Positions 1 to 5,928 of a DNA stretch of 12,869 bases are shown here, piece after piece. This DNA is from VFMC01 sp031404435. GTDB taxonomy: Bacteria; Actinomycetota; Acidimicrobiia; Acidimicrobiales; Ilumatobacteraceae. Within the stretch, counting starts at the first letter, position 1. Each line of letters starts with the position of its first letter. The translations under genes and the position numbers were made by a program. The stretch lies in NCBI GenBank assembly GCA_031404435.1, contig JANNHO010000143.1, positions 1 to 12,869 of the forward strand. Reading direction: 5' to 3'. The notes under the pieces were generated by a model, which saw nothing but the letters and a program-made list of their open reading frames with translations, was not told the origin of the DNA and did not search any database.

Positions 1-360
1 AGGTACGACTCGGCGCTCGCTGCCGGCAAGCCGGTGGCGTTGTGGTTCTGGGCACCCACTTGAAGCACCTGCAATCGTGAAGCCCCCTCGGTCGAGGCGG
101 CAAGTCAGCAATGGGGCGATCAAGTCACCTTCATTGGCGTGGCCTGGTCAGGCGACGAAGCATCGTTCCAAGGCTTCATCAACAAGCACTCGCTCACGTT
201 CCCGCAGATCAGCGATGATCCGGGCGAGGTGTTCGCCCACTTCGCGGTTCCGGGCCAACCAGCGTTCGTCGTTGTCGACACCGATGGCACCACCATCCAA
301 GAACTCGGTGCCGTCGATGAGGAGCAACTCAATCAGATCCTCACCGACGTCACCAGCTGA
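1..360 (+). CDS. TlpA/DsbE-like thioredoxin-fold protein, 5'-truncated, candidate selenoprotein with UxxC redox motif
   Basis: The gene enters from the left edge in frame 1 and ends at the TGA at 358-360. Codons 1-20 read RYDSALAAGKPVALWFWAPT. Codon 21 is an in-frame TGA (61-63), and the same frame continues STCNREAPSVEAA and on for 98 sense codons. Members of this family have W-F-W-A-P-x-C-x-x-C-x-x-E-A-P, so the TGA replaces exactly the first active-site Cys (U21-S-T-C24). Downstream are the expected fold pieces: VTFIGVAWSG, and the cis-Pro region VPGQPAFVVVD near codons 81-91. The sequence resembles secreted mycobacterial DsbE/DsbF-type oxidoreductases (from memory), so an extracytoplasmic thiol-disulfide role is likely. 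The N-terminus, including any signal peptide or lipobox, lies outside the window. TGA is an ordinary stop for other genes here, so recoding would have to be local. The alternatives are a recent TGC-to-TGA nonsense mutation or a sequencing error. The gene family is sure; the selenocysteine reading is probable but unproven. Confidence 0.85.
61..63 (+). other. In-frame TGA, candidate selenocysteine codon
   Basis: This TGA is flanked on both sides by the same open thioredoxin-like frame, with no frameshift. It sits at the position of the resolving-pair first Cys in the CxxC motif. Cys-to-Sec replacement at a redox Cys is the usual pattern in bacterial selenoproteins. A TGC codon differs from TGA by one base, so a point mutation cannot be excluded from this sequence alone. 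Confidence 0.65.
82..101 (+). promoter_or_regulatory. SECIS-like hairpin just downstream of the in-frame TGA
   Basis: The stem pairs 82-84 with 99-101, has one C-C mismatch (85/98), and pairs 86-89 with 94-97. The apical loop is GGTC (90-93). The loop begins 26 nt after the TGA, and its first two bases are G. Both fit the bacterial SECIS rule as I remember it: loop about 16-37 nt from UGA, with a G in the first two loop bases. The loop matches the GGUC loop of the E. coli fdhF SECIS from memory. Weaker pairings could extend the structure outward, including ACTTGA (58-63, containing the TGA) with TCAAGT (120-125). GC-rich coding sequence can form such hairpins by chance. Confidence 0.55.
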
Positions 361-388
361 CGACGGTTCCGCTACGGCCAGCTGCTTC

Positions 389-410
389 GGCTAGACACCG
401 GCTAGACACC
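389..410. repeat. 11-bp perfect tandem duplication (GGCTAGACACC x2)
   Basis: Two adjacent copies of GGCTAGACACC (389-399 and 400-410) cover the stop codon of the minus-strand gene (402-404) and the short gap after it. A second in-frame-independent copy of the TAG lies just downstream. It looks like a small slippage duplication at the 3' end of that gene. No function is evident, and no convincing terminator hairpin was seen between the two convergent genes (361-401). Confidence 0.7.
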
Positions 411-2399
411 AATCGTTTCTTCGCGGCGCTTCGCAGCACACTCGAAGAAACGCTCGGTGTAGGCCTCGTCGTCGGTGCTGTACCAGTTGCGCCCCTCGAG
501 GCATCCTGGAGCGAACAGCTCATCAGGCACATCCCATGATTCGATCGTTCCCGCATCGACGAGCGCCCGGAAACACGGTGCCGCCGCTTCGATCAAGGCG
601 ACGAACTCTGCATCGGCCATTTCGTACATGCCATTCCAGTACGCCTCGGACACCCCGCATTCGGGGAACCGGAACGTTGCCGGCACGAACGTCGGGTCGA
701 TCGTTCCGGCGGCGATGCCGTCGCGCATGCACGTCAACGCGGCGGCCGCCTCGAACTCGCTGTAGCACTCGTTGAGCACCGCGAACTCATCGACGGCGGT
801 GTCGTCGGGCACGGTGTCGAAGGTGGGGTCATCCATCGGAACGGTGTCGGCGGGGAAGTCCTCGACAACGACTTCATCGTCTGAGAAGTCATCTTCGAAG
901 CCACCAAAGATCTCCTCGGTGACCGCCCTGACTCCTGCAGCAATGTCGCGTACCTCGCCGCTGTCGAGCGCGTCGAGTATGTCGTTCATGAGCGTGGTGT
1001 ACGAACGCAGCGGGCTCACGTACCACGAACCGCCGACCTCGTGCACGGCGATGCCGCTGGCATCGAAGTCCTCGAACGCCTCCTGGATCGTGGTTATCAG
1101 ATCGGTGACTGCGGGAGTCACCTCGCCGATGCTCGCGCCGAACACCTCGTCGATGCTCCCGTAGTCCGCCGTACACACCTCCGTCTCGTCACCGTCACCG
1201 TCGATGTCCACAGTGAGGCAGCCGTCGGCGAAATCGGCCGAGATGTCGCTGCTTCCATCGGTGCCGCTGAAGCTGAACGTCTCGACCGAGACGAATCGCC
1301 GGGATCCGGAACCCTCCACAGCAAAGGTGGTGTCCGAGATCGACCAGTTGATCCCAGCGGCATCGAATTCGTCCTGGGCGTCCTCGAGAAACAGTGGCGC
1401 ATACCGCTGCAGCGCCTCGGCCTCGTTCGGATCGAGCAACGCAATCATCCGTTCGAGGTTCTGATCGCTGATCGCTTCGAGCATGTCGTCGACGGCTCCC
1501 TCCGGCGAAGCTGAACCCTCAGCGACCACGCCGACTTCGGGAATGTCGACCTCTTCGTCAAGGTCGCGACGAGAGGCTTCGGCAGCGGTGTAGAACGCGC
1601 TGAGGTACCAGCGCCCCTCACGCTCGACGACGGTGAGCGGCACATCGTCGAACTCCTCGGATTCGGGTTCGGCGTCGAGATCGGGTCGTTCGCCGTCGAA
1701 GGCTTCATCGATCAACAGGCCACCGAGGGGAACCTCGTCGCCGTTCACCGACACCGTGGTAGATCCACTGATCTCTAGGTTGACGATGTCGCTGACATTG
1801 GTCGGCTGCTCGTCGACGGTCACATCGGTGAGTTGGATGTCGATACCGCCGATCTTGCTCAGCGACGCATCTTCGGAAACCACTTCCAGGCGGCGAAGGT
1901 TGTCGAGGGATTGGATCAGCGGCTCGCGGAACGCTTCGCGCTCACCGGGCAGGAGGAGATCGATCACGCCGAGCATGTCTTCGTTGTCGAGTGCGGTGGT
2001 CAGTGCCGTGCCCACCTCGCTCGGCGATGCGGCGCCGCCTGCGCTGTCGTTGCCAGTGATCGTGACCACCGCAAACCCGCCAGCCGCGATGAGCGCGCCG
2101 ACACCGACGAGTGCACCGATCGTCTTGCCTCGGGATCGCTTCGGTGCCCCCGATTCGGTGGGTGCGCCACCAAGCGGGACCATCGGCTCGGTGTTGTCAA
2201 CACCGCTCCACCCTGTCGGTGGTTGCTGCTGCCACGGTGACGTTGGCTGTTGCTGCCACGGTGACGGCGAGGCCGGCGCGCTCGGGCTTGGTGATGCCGG
2301 GGGCAGCGTCGGGATCTGGCCGCCTGCTGGAGGCGGCGGGGGCGCCCAGCCCGAATTCGGCTCCGTTGGTTCACTCATGGGCGGGACATTAGTACTCAT
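402..2399 (-). CDS. Single-pass membrane protein with Pro-rich N-terminus, two related extracytoplasmic repeats and a Cys-containing tail (unknown function)
   Basis: The product is 665 aa if it starts at the ATG at 2397-2399, which has AGGAG 7 nt upstream. A longer upstream frame to 2492 lacks such a site. Residues 18-65 are Pro/Ser/Gln-rich, with PWQQQPTS/PWQQQPPT repeated. A basic stretch KRSRGK (87-92) precedes one hydrophobic helix (about 93-114), giving N-in, C-out topology. The exterior part is acidic. Two units look duplicated: unit 1 (about 125-275) starts SPSEVGTALTTAL and ends GRWYLSAFYT. Unit 2 (about 298-468) starts SPEGAVDDMLEAI and ends GSWYVSPLRSYT. Each contains a LLxPxExEA segment, suggesting NTF2-like or DUF4878-like domains (inference). 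Unit 2 holds an acidic DIDGDGDE stretch between Cys394 and Cys409. An acidic linker leads to a C-terminal domain (about 541-665) with six Cys, possibly three disulfides. I do not recognise the family and no function can be assigned. It converges with the thioredoxin-like gene. Confidence 0.85.
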   Translation of the reverse strand: MSTNVPPMSEPTEPNSGWAPPPPPAGGQIPTLPPASPSPSAPASPSPWQQQPTSPWQQQPPTGWSGVDNTEPMVPLGGAPTESGAPKRSRGKTIGALVGVGALIAAGGFAVVTITGNDSAGGAASPSEVGTALTTALDNEDMLGVIDLLLPGEREAFREPLIQSLDNLRRLEVVSEDASLSKIGGIDIQLTDVTVDEQPTNVSDIVNLEISGSTTVSVNGDEVPLGGLLIDEAFDGERPDLDAEPESEEFDDVPLTVVEREGRWYLSAFYTAAEASRRDLDEEVDIPEVGVVAEGSASPEGAVDDMLEAISDQNLERMIALLDPNEAEALQRYAPLFLEDAQDEFDAAGINWSISDTTFAVEGSGSRRFVSVETFSFSGTDGSSDISADFADGCLTVDIDGDGDETEVCTADYGSIDEVFGASIGEVTPAVTDLITTIQEAFEDFDASGIAVHEVGGSWYVSPLRSYTTLMNDILDALDSGEVRDIAAGVRAVTEEIFGGFEDDFSDDEVVVEDFPADTVPMDDPTFDTVPDDTAVDEFAVLNECYSEFEAAAALTCMRDGIAAGTIDPTFVPATFRFPECGVSEAYWNGMYEMADAEFVALIEAAAPCFRALVDAGTIESWDVPDELFAPGCLEGRNWYSTDDEAYTERFFECAAKRREETIGV
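2221..2268 (-). repeat. 24-bp in-frame tandem repeat encoding PWQQQPTS / PWQQQPPT
   Basis: The 16-bp core TGCTGCCACGGTGACG recurs at 2227-2242 and 2251-2266, so the period is 24 bp or 8 codons. It lies in the Pro/Gln-rich cytoplasmic N-terminal segment of the membrane protein and is probably a slippage-derived low-complexity repeat. Confidence 0.6.
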
Positions 2400-2406
2400 A
2401 TCTCTT

Positions 2407-2411
2407 CTCCT
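2407..2411 (-). promoter_or_regulatory. Shine-Dalgarno AGGAG deciding the start at 2399
   Basis: On the minus strand the bases before the ATG read GAGGAGAAGAGAT, giving a consensus AGGAG 7 nt from the start. This favours residue M-S-T-N-V-P-P as the N-terminus over a 31-codon upstream extension and over a second ATG seven codons downstream (2376-2378). Confidence 0.75.
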
Positions 2412-2511
2412 CGGCAGAAGTCGGCCGCTGCTTGAGCAAAGCTTGACGCTGTACCAGCGAGCCGGCTCGTCGATGGCCGAGTACGAGTACACGCGTTGGC
2501 CGCAGTGGGCA

Positions 2512-2517
2512 TAGCTT
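2512..2517 (+). promoter_or_regulatory. Possible -10 element for a leaderless transcript
   Basis: TAGCTT matches TANNNT and is followed by 6 nt and then the ATG at 2524. No Shine-Dalgarno is visible before that ATG. This arrangement is typical of leaderless actinobacterial messages. No convincing -35 hexamer was found. The hexamer is loose, so chance is possible. Confidence 0.4.
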
Positions 2518-2523
2518 CAGCGT

Positions 2524-3423
2524 ATGAAGATCACGATCTCGGGCGCATCGGGCCTCGTCGGCACGACTCTTGTCGAACGGCTACGCGCAGGCGACCACCA
2601 CGTCACCCGCCTCGTTCGCAGCGAACCTGCGGCGGGAACCACCGACACCCGGTGGGATCCCCAGGCCGGACAGCTTCCGGCAAGCTCGATCGACGGGGCC
2701 GACGCGGTGATCAACCTTTCCGGGGCAGGCATCGGTGACCACCGTTGGAGCGACGCGTACAAGCGCGAACTGCTCGACAGCCGCGTGCGCACCACCGAGT
2801 TGCTCGCTACCACGATCTCCGTCGCCGAGCGCAAGCCGACCGTGTTCCTTTCAGGATCCGCCATCGGTTACTACGGTCCGCGCGGCGACGAAACTCTTGA
2901 CGAGACCGCAACGGCTGGCAGCACGTTCCTCGCCGGTGTGTGCGTCCAGTGGGAGCAGGCGGCATCCTCGGCCGCTGAGGCGGGGGTGCGCACCGTCATG
3001 GTCCGCACGGGCATCGTGCTGTCGGCCGATGGTGGCGCGCTGAAAAAGCAGTTGCCGCTGTTCAAGGTCGGCCTCGGCGGCCGGTTCGGCTCGGGCAACC
3101 AGTGGCAGAGCTGGATCTCGATCGACGACGAAGTCGGCGCGCTGGAGCACCTCCTCACCAGCTCGCTGTCGGGGCCGGTCAACCTCACTGCCCCGAACCC
3201 CGTCACCAACAGTGAGTTCACGACGACGCTCGCCCACGTGCTGAAGCGGCCGGCGATCCTTCCCGTGCCGTCGTTCGGCCCGAAACTGCTACTCGGCAGC
3301 GAGCTGACCGAAGCGCTCCTGCTGACGGGCCAACGCGTCGTTCCGGTCAAGCTGCTCGCCGACGGGTACCAGTTCCAGCACGCCACGCTCGAGGCGGCAC
3401 TGCGCGCCCAGTTGCGGCGATGA
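2524..3423 (+). CDS. TIGR01777-family NAD(P)-dependent epimerase/oxidoreductase
   Basis: The 299-aa product begins MKITISGASGLVG, a Rossmann GxxGxxG nucleotide-binding loop (residues 7-13) of extended SDR type. Family hallmarks follow: the WDP motif near residue 40, INLSGAGIGDHRW, FLSGSAIGYYGPRGDE with the presumed catalytic Tyr, GLGGRFGSGNQWQSWISIDDE, and a C-terminal DUF1731-like segment (GSELTEALLLTGQRVVPVKL). The length is typical of the family, which includes E. coli YfcH; the substrate is generally unknown. The start has no ribosome binding site but a TANNNT hexamer lies 6 nt upstream. The stop overlaps the next gene by 4 nt (ATGA), so the two are almost certainly co-translated and may act in one pathway. 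The predicted location is the cytoplasm. Confidence 0.93.
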   Translation: MKITISGASGLVGTTLVERLRAGDHHVTRLVRSEPAAGTTDTRWDPQAGQLPASSIDGADAVINLSGAGIGDHRWSDAYKRELLDSRVRTTELLATTISVAERKPTVFLSGSAIGYYGPRGDETLDETATAGSTFLAGVCVQWEQAASSAAEAGVRTVMVRTGIVLSADGGALKKQLPLFKVGLGGRFGSGNQWQSWISIDDEVGALEHLLTSSLSGPVNLTAPNPVTNSEFTTTLAHVLKRPAILPVPSFGPKLLLGSELTEALLLTGQRVVPVKLLADGYQFQHATLEAALRAQLRR

Positions 3424-4700
3424 CCGCCACGTCCAGAACGGACGCCGCCTCGAACCCCGACCAGATCTTCGACGCGGTCGTTGTCGGCGCGGGCCTTGCC
3501 GGGCTGAGCGCCGCCCGCGAGCTGCAACGCGCTGGTCGCACGGTCACCGTGGTCGAAACGAGTGACGGGGTGGGTGGCAGGGTCCGCACCGACCACGTCG
3601 ATGGATTCCTGCTCGACAGAGGGTTCCAGGTGCTCCTCACTGCCTACCCGGAAGCACGCCGCCAACTCGATCTCGACGCTCTGGCGTTGCAGCGATTCGA
3701 CCCCGGAGCCGAGGTGCGCGTCGGCAACCGCTTCCACATCGTGAGCGATCCGTTTCGTGCACCGACGACCATCGTGTCCACCGTGCGCGCACCCATCGGC
3801 TCGATATCGGACAAGGTCCGCATCGCTCGGCTGCGGCAACGGGTGAGGCGCGGCGATGCCGCTGCGCTGCTTCGCGGACAGGACACCACAACGGCGGCGG
3901 CACTGCGCGAGCGCGGGTTCTCGGCGACCACCATCGAGCGTTTCTTTCGGCCGCTGTTCGGCGGGATCCAGCTCGACCCCGAACTCGCCACGTCGTCGCA
4001 CATGTTCGACATCATCTTCCGGATGCTTGCCGAAGGCGACTCGGCGGTCCCTGCCGCAGGGATGGGGGCGATCCCTGCGCAGCTTGCGGCCGGCCTGCAC
4101 CCCGGCACGATCCGCCTCGGGTCCACCGTGGAAGCAGTCGACGCGACGACGGTGAAGCTCGCCGGCGGAGGAGTGCTGCACAGCCGATCCGTCGTGGTCG
4201 CCACTGAGGGTCCGGTTGCCAGCCGACTGCTGCGACTGCCCGCTGTGTCATCGCGTCCGGCAGCGTGCGTCTACTTTGCTGCACCGGCACCGCCGACCGC
4301 GCACCGGTTCGTGTTCCTCGACGGCAACGGTTCGGGCCCGGCCCTCAACGTCGCCGTGATGAGCAACGTGGCACCCAGCTACGCACCTCCGGGCCAGCAC
4401 CTGATCGCCGCGGCGACAGCGGGCACGACGGCCGGACTCGAGGCCGAGGATCTGATCCGGCTGACCCGCGAACAGCTCGTCGCGTGGTGGGGGCCTGTGG
4501 TGGAGTCGTGGCGGGTGTTGCGCACCTACCGCATCTCGCACGGTCAACCGGGGCAAGGTCCGCCGCTACGCCCGGTTCAGCGTGTGGCGCTTGGTGGCGG
4601 GTTGTTCGTGTGTGGCGACCACCGCGACACCGCATCGATTCAAGGTGCGCTGTACTCCGGCCGGCGGTGCGCCGAAGCGGTCATCGCCGCCACCGCCTGA
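3420..4700 (+). CDS. FAD-dependent amine-oxidase/phytoene-desaturase-like oxidoreductase
   Basis: The 426-aa product has an N-terminal dinucleotide-binding fold, VVVGAGLAGLSAARELQRAG (about 20-39), then the acidic end of beta-2 (VVET) and the GGRVRTD motif that contacts FAD in the amine oxidase superfamily. The C-terminus has the closing FAD motif LFVCGDHRDTASIQGALYSG (about 395-414). Between them, FFRPLFGGIQLDPEL and the surrounding helical region resemble protoporphyrinogen-oxidase or phytoene-dehydrogenase-related proteins. The substrate cannot be named from sequence. Its ATG lies inside the stop of the TIGR01777 gene (ATGA), indicating translational coupling. It ends in TGA, showing TGA is a normal stop in this genome. 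No signal peptide or membrane anchor is visible. Confidence 0.9.
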   Translation: MTATSRTDAASNPDQIFDAVVVGAGLAGLSAARELQRAGRTVTVVETSDGVGGRVRTDHVDGFLLDRGFQVLLTAYPEARRQLDLDALALQRFDPGAEVRVGNRFHIVSDPFRAPTTIVSTVRAPIGSISDKVRIARLRQRVRRGDAAALLRGQDTTTAAALRERGFSATTIERFFRPLFGGIQLDPELATSSHMFDIIFRMLAEGDSAVPAAGMGAIPAQLAAGLHPGTIRLGSTVEAVDATTVKLAGGGVLHSRSVVVATEGPVASRLLRLPAVSSRPAACVYFAAPAPPTAHRFVFLDGNGSGPALNVAVMSNVAPSYAPPGQHLIAAATAGTTAGLEAEDLIRLTREQLVAWWGPVVESWRVLRTYRISHGQPGQGPPLRPVQRVALGGGLFVCGDHRDTASIQGALYSGRRCAEAVIAATA

Positions 4701-4724
4701 CGCCACCGCTTGCGCGTGGGGGTG

Positions 4725-5195
4725 CTACTGGTCGGCCGTGTCGACCGCCGACCAGCGGGCGAGTTCGGCGTCGAGGTCGAGGCGGCCGGTAAAAGGCTGC
4801 GCCGGCCACGATTCGCGCGGCACTTCCCACATGACCTCGAACTCGATGCCGTCGATGTCTTTTGCGTACAGGCTCTTGCTCACTCCGTGATCACTTTCTC
4901 CGGCGAGCGCCCCGGCTTCGACCAATCGGCCTCGCAGCCGGACCAGATCCTCCAGCGTGGCTACCTGCCAGGCGAGGTGATACAGGCCGGGCGATTGCGA
5001 CGGCGGACTGGGCCGTGAGCCGACCGAGAACAGACCGAGGTCGTGGTCGTTGGTGGAGTTGCCGGCTCGGAGGAACACCGCCTGGCCACCCATCTCGACG
5101 ACCACTTCGAAGTCGAGCACGTCGCGGTAGAAGGCAGCGGACTTGGTGGCGTCACGAACCCACAGCACAGCATGGTTGAGTCGTCGGATGGTCAT
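4725..5195 (-). CDS. VOC (glyoxalase/extradiol dioxygenase-like) superfamily protein
   Basis: The 156-aa product is a single vicinal-oxygen-chelate domain protein. It opens with LNHAVLWVRD followed by AAFYRDVLDFEV, the classic first beta-alpha-beta module. The second module has LYHLAWQVATLEDL and ends AKDIDGIEFEVMW. Candidate metal ligands are His8, His73 and Glu118, and His51 lies in the NDHDLGLFSV strand. All are retained, so an active metalloenzyme is likely, but VOC proteins range from glyoxalases to dioxygenases and resistance proteins and the substrate is open. AAAGGA lies 8 nt before the ATG. The gene follows yceI on the same strand after a 45-bp gap, so a two-gene transcript is plausible. 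Confidence 0.92.
   Translation of the reverse strand: MTIRRLNHAVLWVRDATKSAAFYRDVLDFEVVVEMGGQAVFLRAGNSTNDHDLGLFSVGSRPSPPSQSPGLYHLAWQVATLEDLVRLRGRLVEAGALAGESDHGVSKSLYAKDIDGIEFEVMWEVPRESWPAQPFTGRLDLDAELARWSAVDTADQ
4728..4755. terminator. Inverted repeat at the convergent gene ends, possible hairpin
   Basis: CTGGTCGGC (4728-4736) and GCCGACCAG (4747-4755) are perfect complements around a 10-nt loop. The structure covers the last codons of the minus-strand VOC gene and lies 27 nt after the stop of the plus-strand oxidoreductase. It could help end transcription from both sides, but there is no T tract on either strand and it lies in coding sequence. Confidence 0.3.
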
Positions 5196-5203
5196 GGCGG
5201 TGT

Positions 5204-5209
5204 TCCTTT
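5204..5209 (-). promoter_or_regulatory. Shine-Dalgarno AAAGGA of the VOC gene
   Basis: On the minus strand AAAGGA is followed by 8 nt and the ATG at 5193-5195. This gives the VOC gene its own translation start downstream of yceI. Confidence 0.6.
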
Positions 5210-5240
5210 CTGGCGAGCTGTTCGTTACAGATCGCTTGGC

Positions 5241-5810
5241 TCAGGCCCTGGCGGCCTGGATGTCGAGTTGGAGCTTGATCTTGTCACTCACGACGACTCC
5301 ACCGCTCTCCAGCGCTGCGTTCCAGACCAGACCCCAATCCTTGCGGCTGATCTCGGCCTCGGCGGTGAAGCCGGCTTTGGTGTTGCCCCACGGGTCGGTT
5401 TCGACGCCGTCGAACTCGAGTTCGAACGTGACCGGCCTGGTGACGCCCTTGATCGTCAGGTCGGTGTCGAGCAGGTAGTTGCGGCCGTTCGGGCGCACCG
5501 CCGTGCTGACGAACGACATCGTTGGAAACTGATCGACCTCGAAGAAGTCGGCCGACCGAAGGTGCGTGTCGCGACCGTCGTCACCGGTGGTGATCGACGA
5601 CACATCGACCGATGCCTCCACCTTCGACAGCAGTGCGTCGTCGGCGATGGTGATCGTTCCGCTGAAGGAGGTGAAGCGGCCACGGACTTTGGTGACCATC
5701 AGGTGGCGGGCGACGAACCCGACCGTCGAGTGGCTCGGATCGACGCTCCACGATCCCGACGTGAGCCCGACAACGGACGACTTGGGGGCGGTTTCAGTGC
5801 TGTTCGACAT
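5241..5810 (-). CDS. YceI-like lipid-binding domain protein
   Basis: The product is 189 aa from the ATG at 5808-5810. The frame stays open 24 codons further upstream, but that extension is rich in unlikely residues and covers the promoter region. Starting at 5810 puts GGAAAGAG upstream and gives the usual YceI length. Motifs include GSWSVDPSHSTVGFVARHLMV, VRGRF, the strand-loop SVDVSSITTGDDGRDTHLRS, DFFEVDQFPTMSF, and LTIKGVTRPVTFELEF. These are standard for the YceI beta-barrel, which binds polyisoprenoid or other lipid ligands in characterised relatives. There is no signal peptide, so this copy is probably cytoplasmic, as in many actinobacteria. It is divergent from a marR gene and is the obvious candidate target of that regulator. 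Confidence 0.92.
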   Translation of the reverse strand: MSNSTETAPKSSVVGLTSGSWSVDPSHSTVGFVARHLMVTKVRGRFTSFSGTITIADDALLSKVEASVDVSSITTGDDGRDTHLRSADFFEVDQFPTMSFVSTAVRPNGRNYLLDTDLTIKGVTRPVTFELEFDGVETDPWGNTKAGFTAEAEISRKDWGLVWNAALESGGVVVSDKIKLQLDIQAARA

Positions 5811-5869
5811 GGGGGGAATCTCTTTCCGGTTGGGATGAAGCGCAAGGACCGTTCCTTGCGATGTCAACA

Positions 5870-5898
5870 ATTGTACCCGCAATCAGTTGCGCGCGCAA
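5870..5898 (-). promoter_or_regulatory. Candidate yceI promoter
   Basis: Reading the minus strand, TTGCGC (5893-5898) is followed by a 17-bp spacer and TACAAT (5870-5875), a good -10. Transcription would start near 5863, giving a leader of about 50 nt. The -35 half lies inside a perfect palindrome (5886-5899). An alternative perfect TTGACA exists at 5862-5867, but it has no good -10 partner. Confidence 0.4.
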
Positions 5899-5899
5899 C
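5886..5899. promoter_or_regulatory. 14-bp perfect palindrome, candidate MarR operator
   Basis: GTTGCGCGCGCAAC reads identically on both strands and lies midway between the divergent yceI and marR starts, overlapping the proposed yceI -35. A second shorter palindrome, ACAATTGT (5867-5874), overlaps the proposed -10. MarR dimers bind such dyads and often autoregulate divergent promoters. The binding itself is inferred. Confidence 0.45.
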
Positions 5900-5916
5900 A
5901 TTTCCTTCCGAATGGT

Positions 5917-5922
5917 TACGCT
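5917..5922 (+). promoter_or_regulatory. Possible -10 for a leaderless marR message
   Basis: TACGCT (TANNNT) is followed by 6 nt and the ATG at 5929. No ribosome binding site is visible. The spacing matches that seen before the 2524 gene. The match to the consensus is weak. Confidence 0.35.
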
Positions 5923-5928
5923 GAAGCC

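Noticed and set aside
61..63. TGA read as Trp by a variant genetic code
   Set aside because: Other genes in the window end in TGA and use TGG for Trp; a Trp at the CxxC Cys position would not make sense.
139..360. Independent 73-aa gene starting at GTG 139
   Set aside because: It is the downstream part of the same thioredoxin-like frame as 1-60; the GTG encodes the Val of FIGVAWSG, inside a conserved strand, and lacks the active site.
77..394. 105-aa plus-strand frame over the thioredoxin-like gene
   Set aside because: It is a +1 shadow rich in Ser/Arg/Pro with no recognisable motif; the overlapping frame has clear thioredoxin-family features.
361..401. Terminator between the convergent thioredoxin-like and membrane protein genes
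   Set aside because: Only short, imperfect complementary stretches were found and no T tract.
1633..2514. Large plus-strand frame opposite the membrane protein gene
   Set aside because: Its composition is Ser/Pro/Gly-rich without domains; the minus strand has a Shine-Dalgarno, a membrane helix and repeated domains.
2871..4181. 436-aa minus-strand frame opposite the epimerase and FAD genes
   Set aside because: It is a typical GC-rich antisense shadow, full of His/Arg/Gly, spanning two firmly identified plus-strand genes.
5043..5924. 293-aa plus-strand frame opposite the VOC and yceI genes
   Set aside because: It covers two recognised minus-strand genes and their spacer, and shows no family motif.
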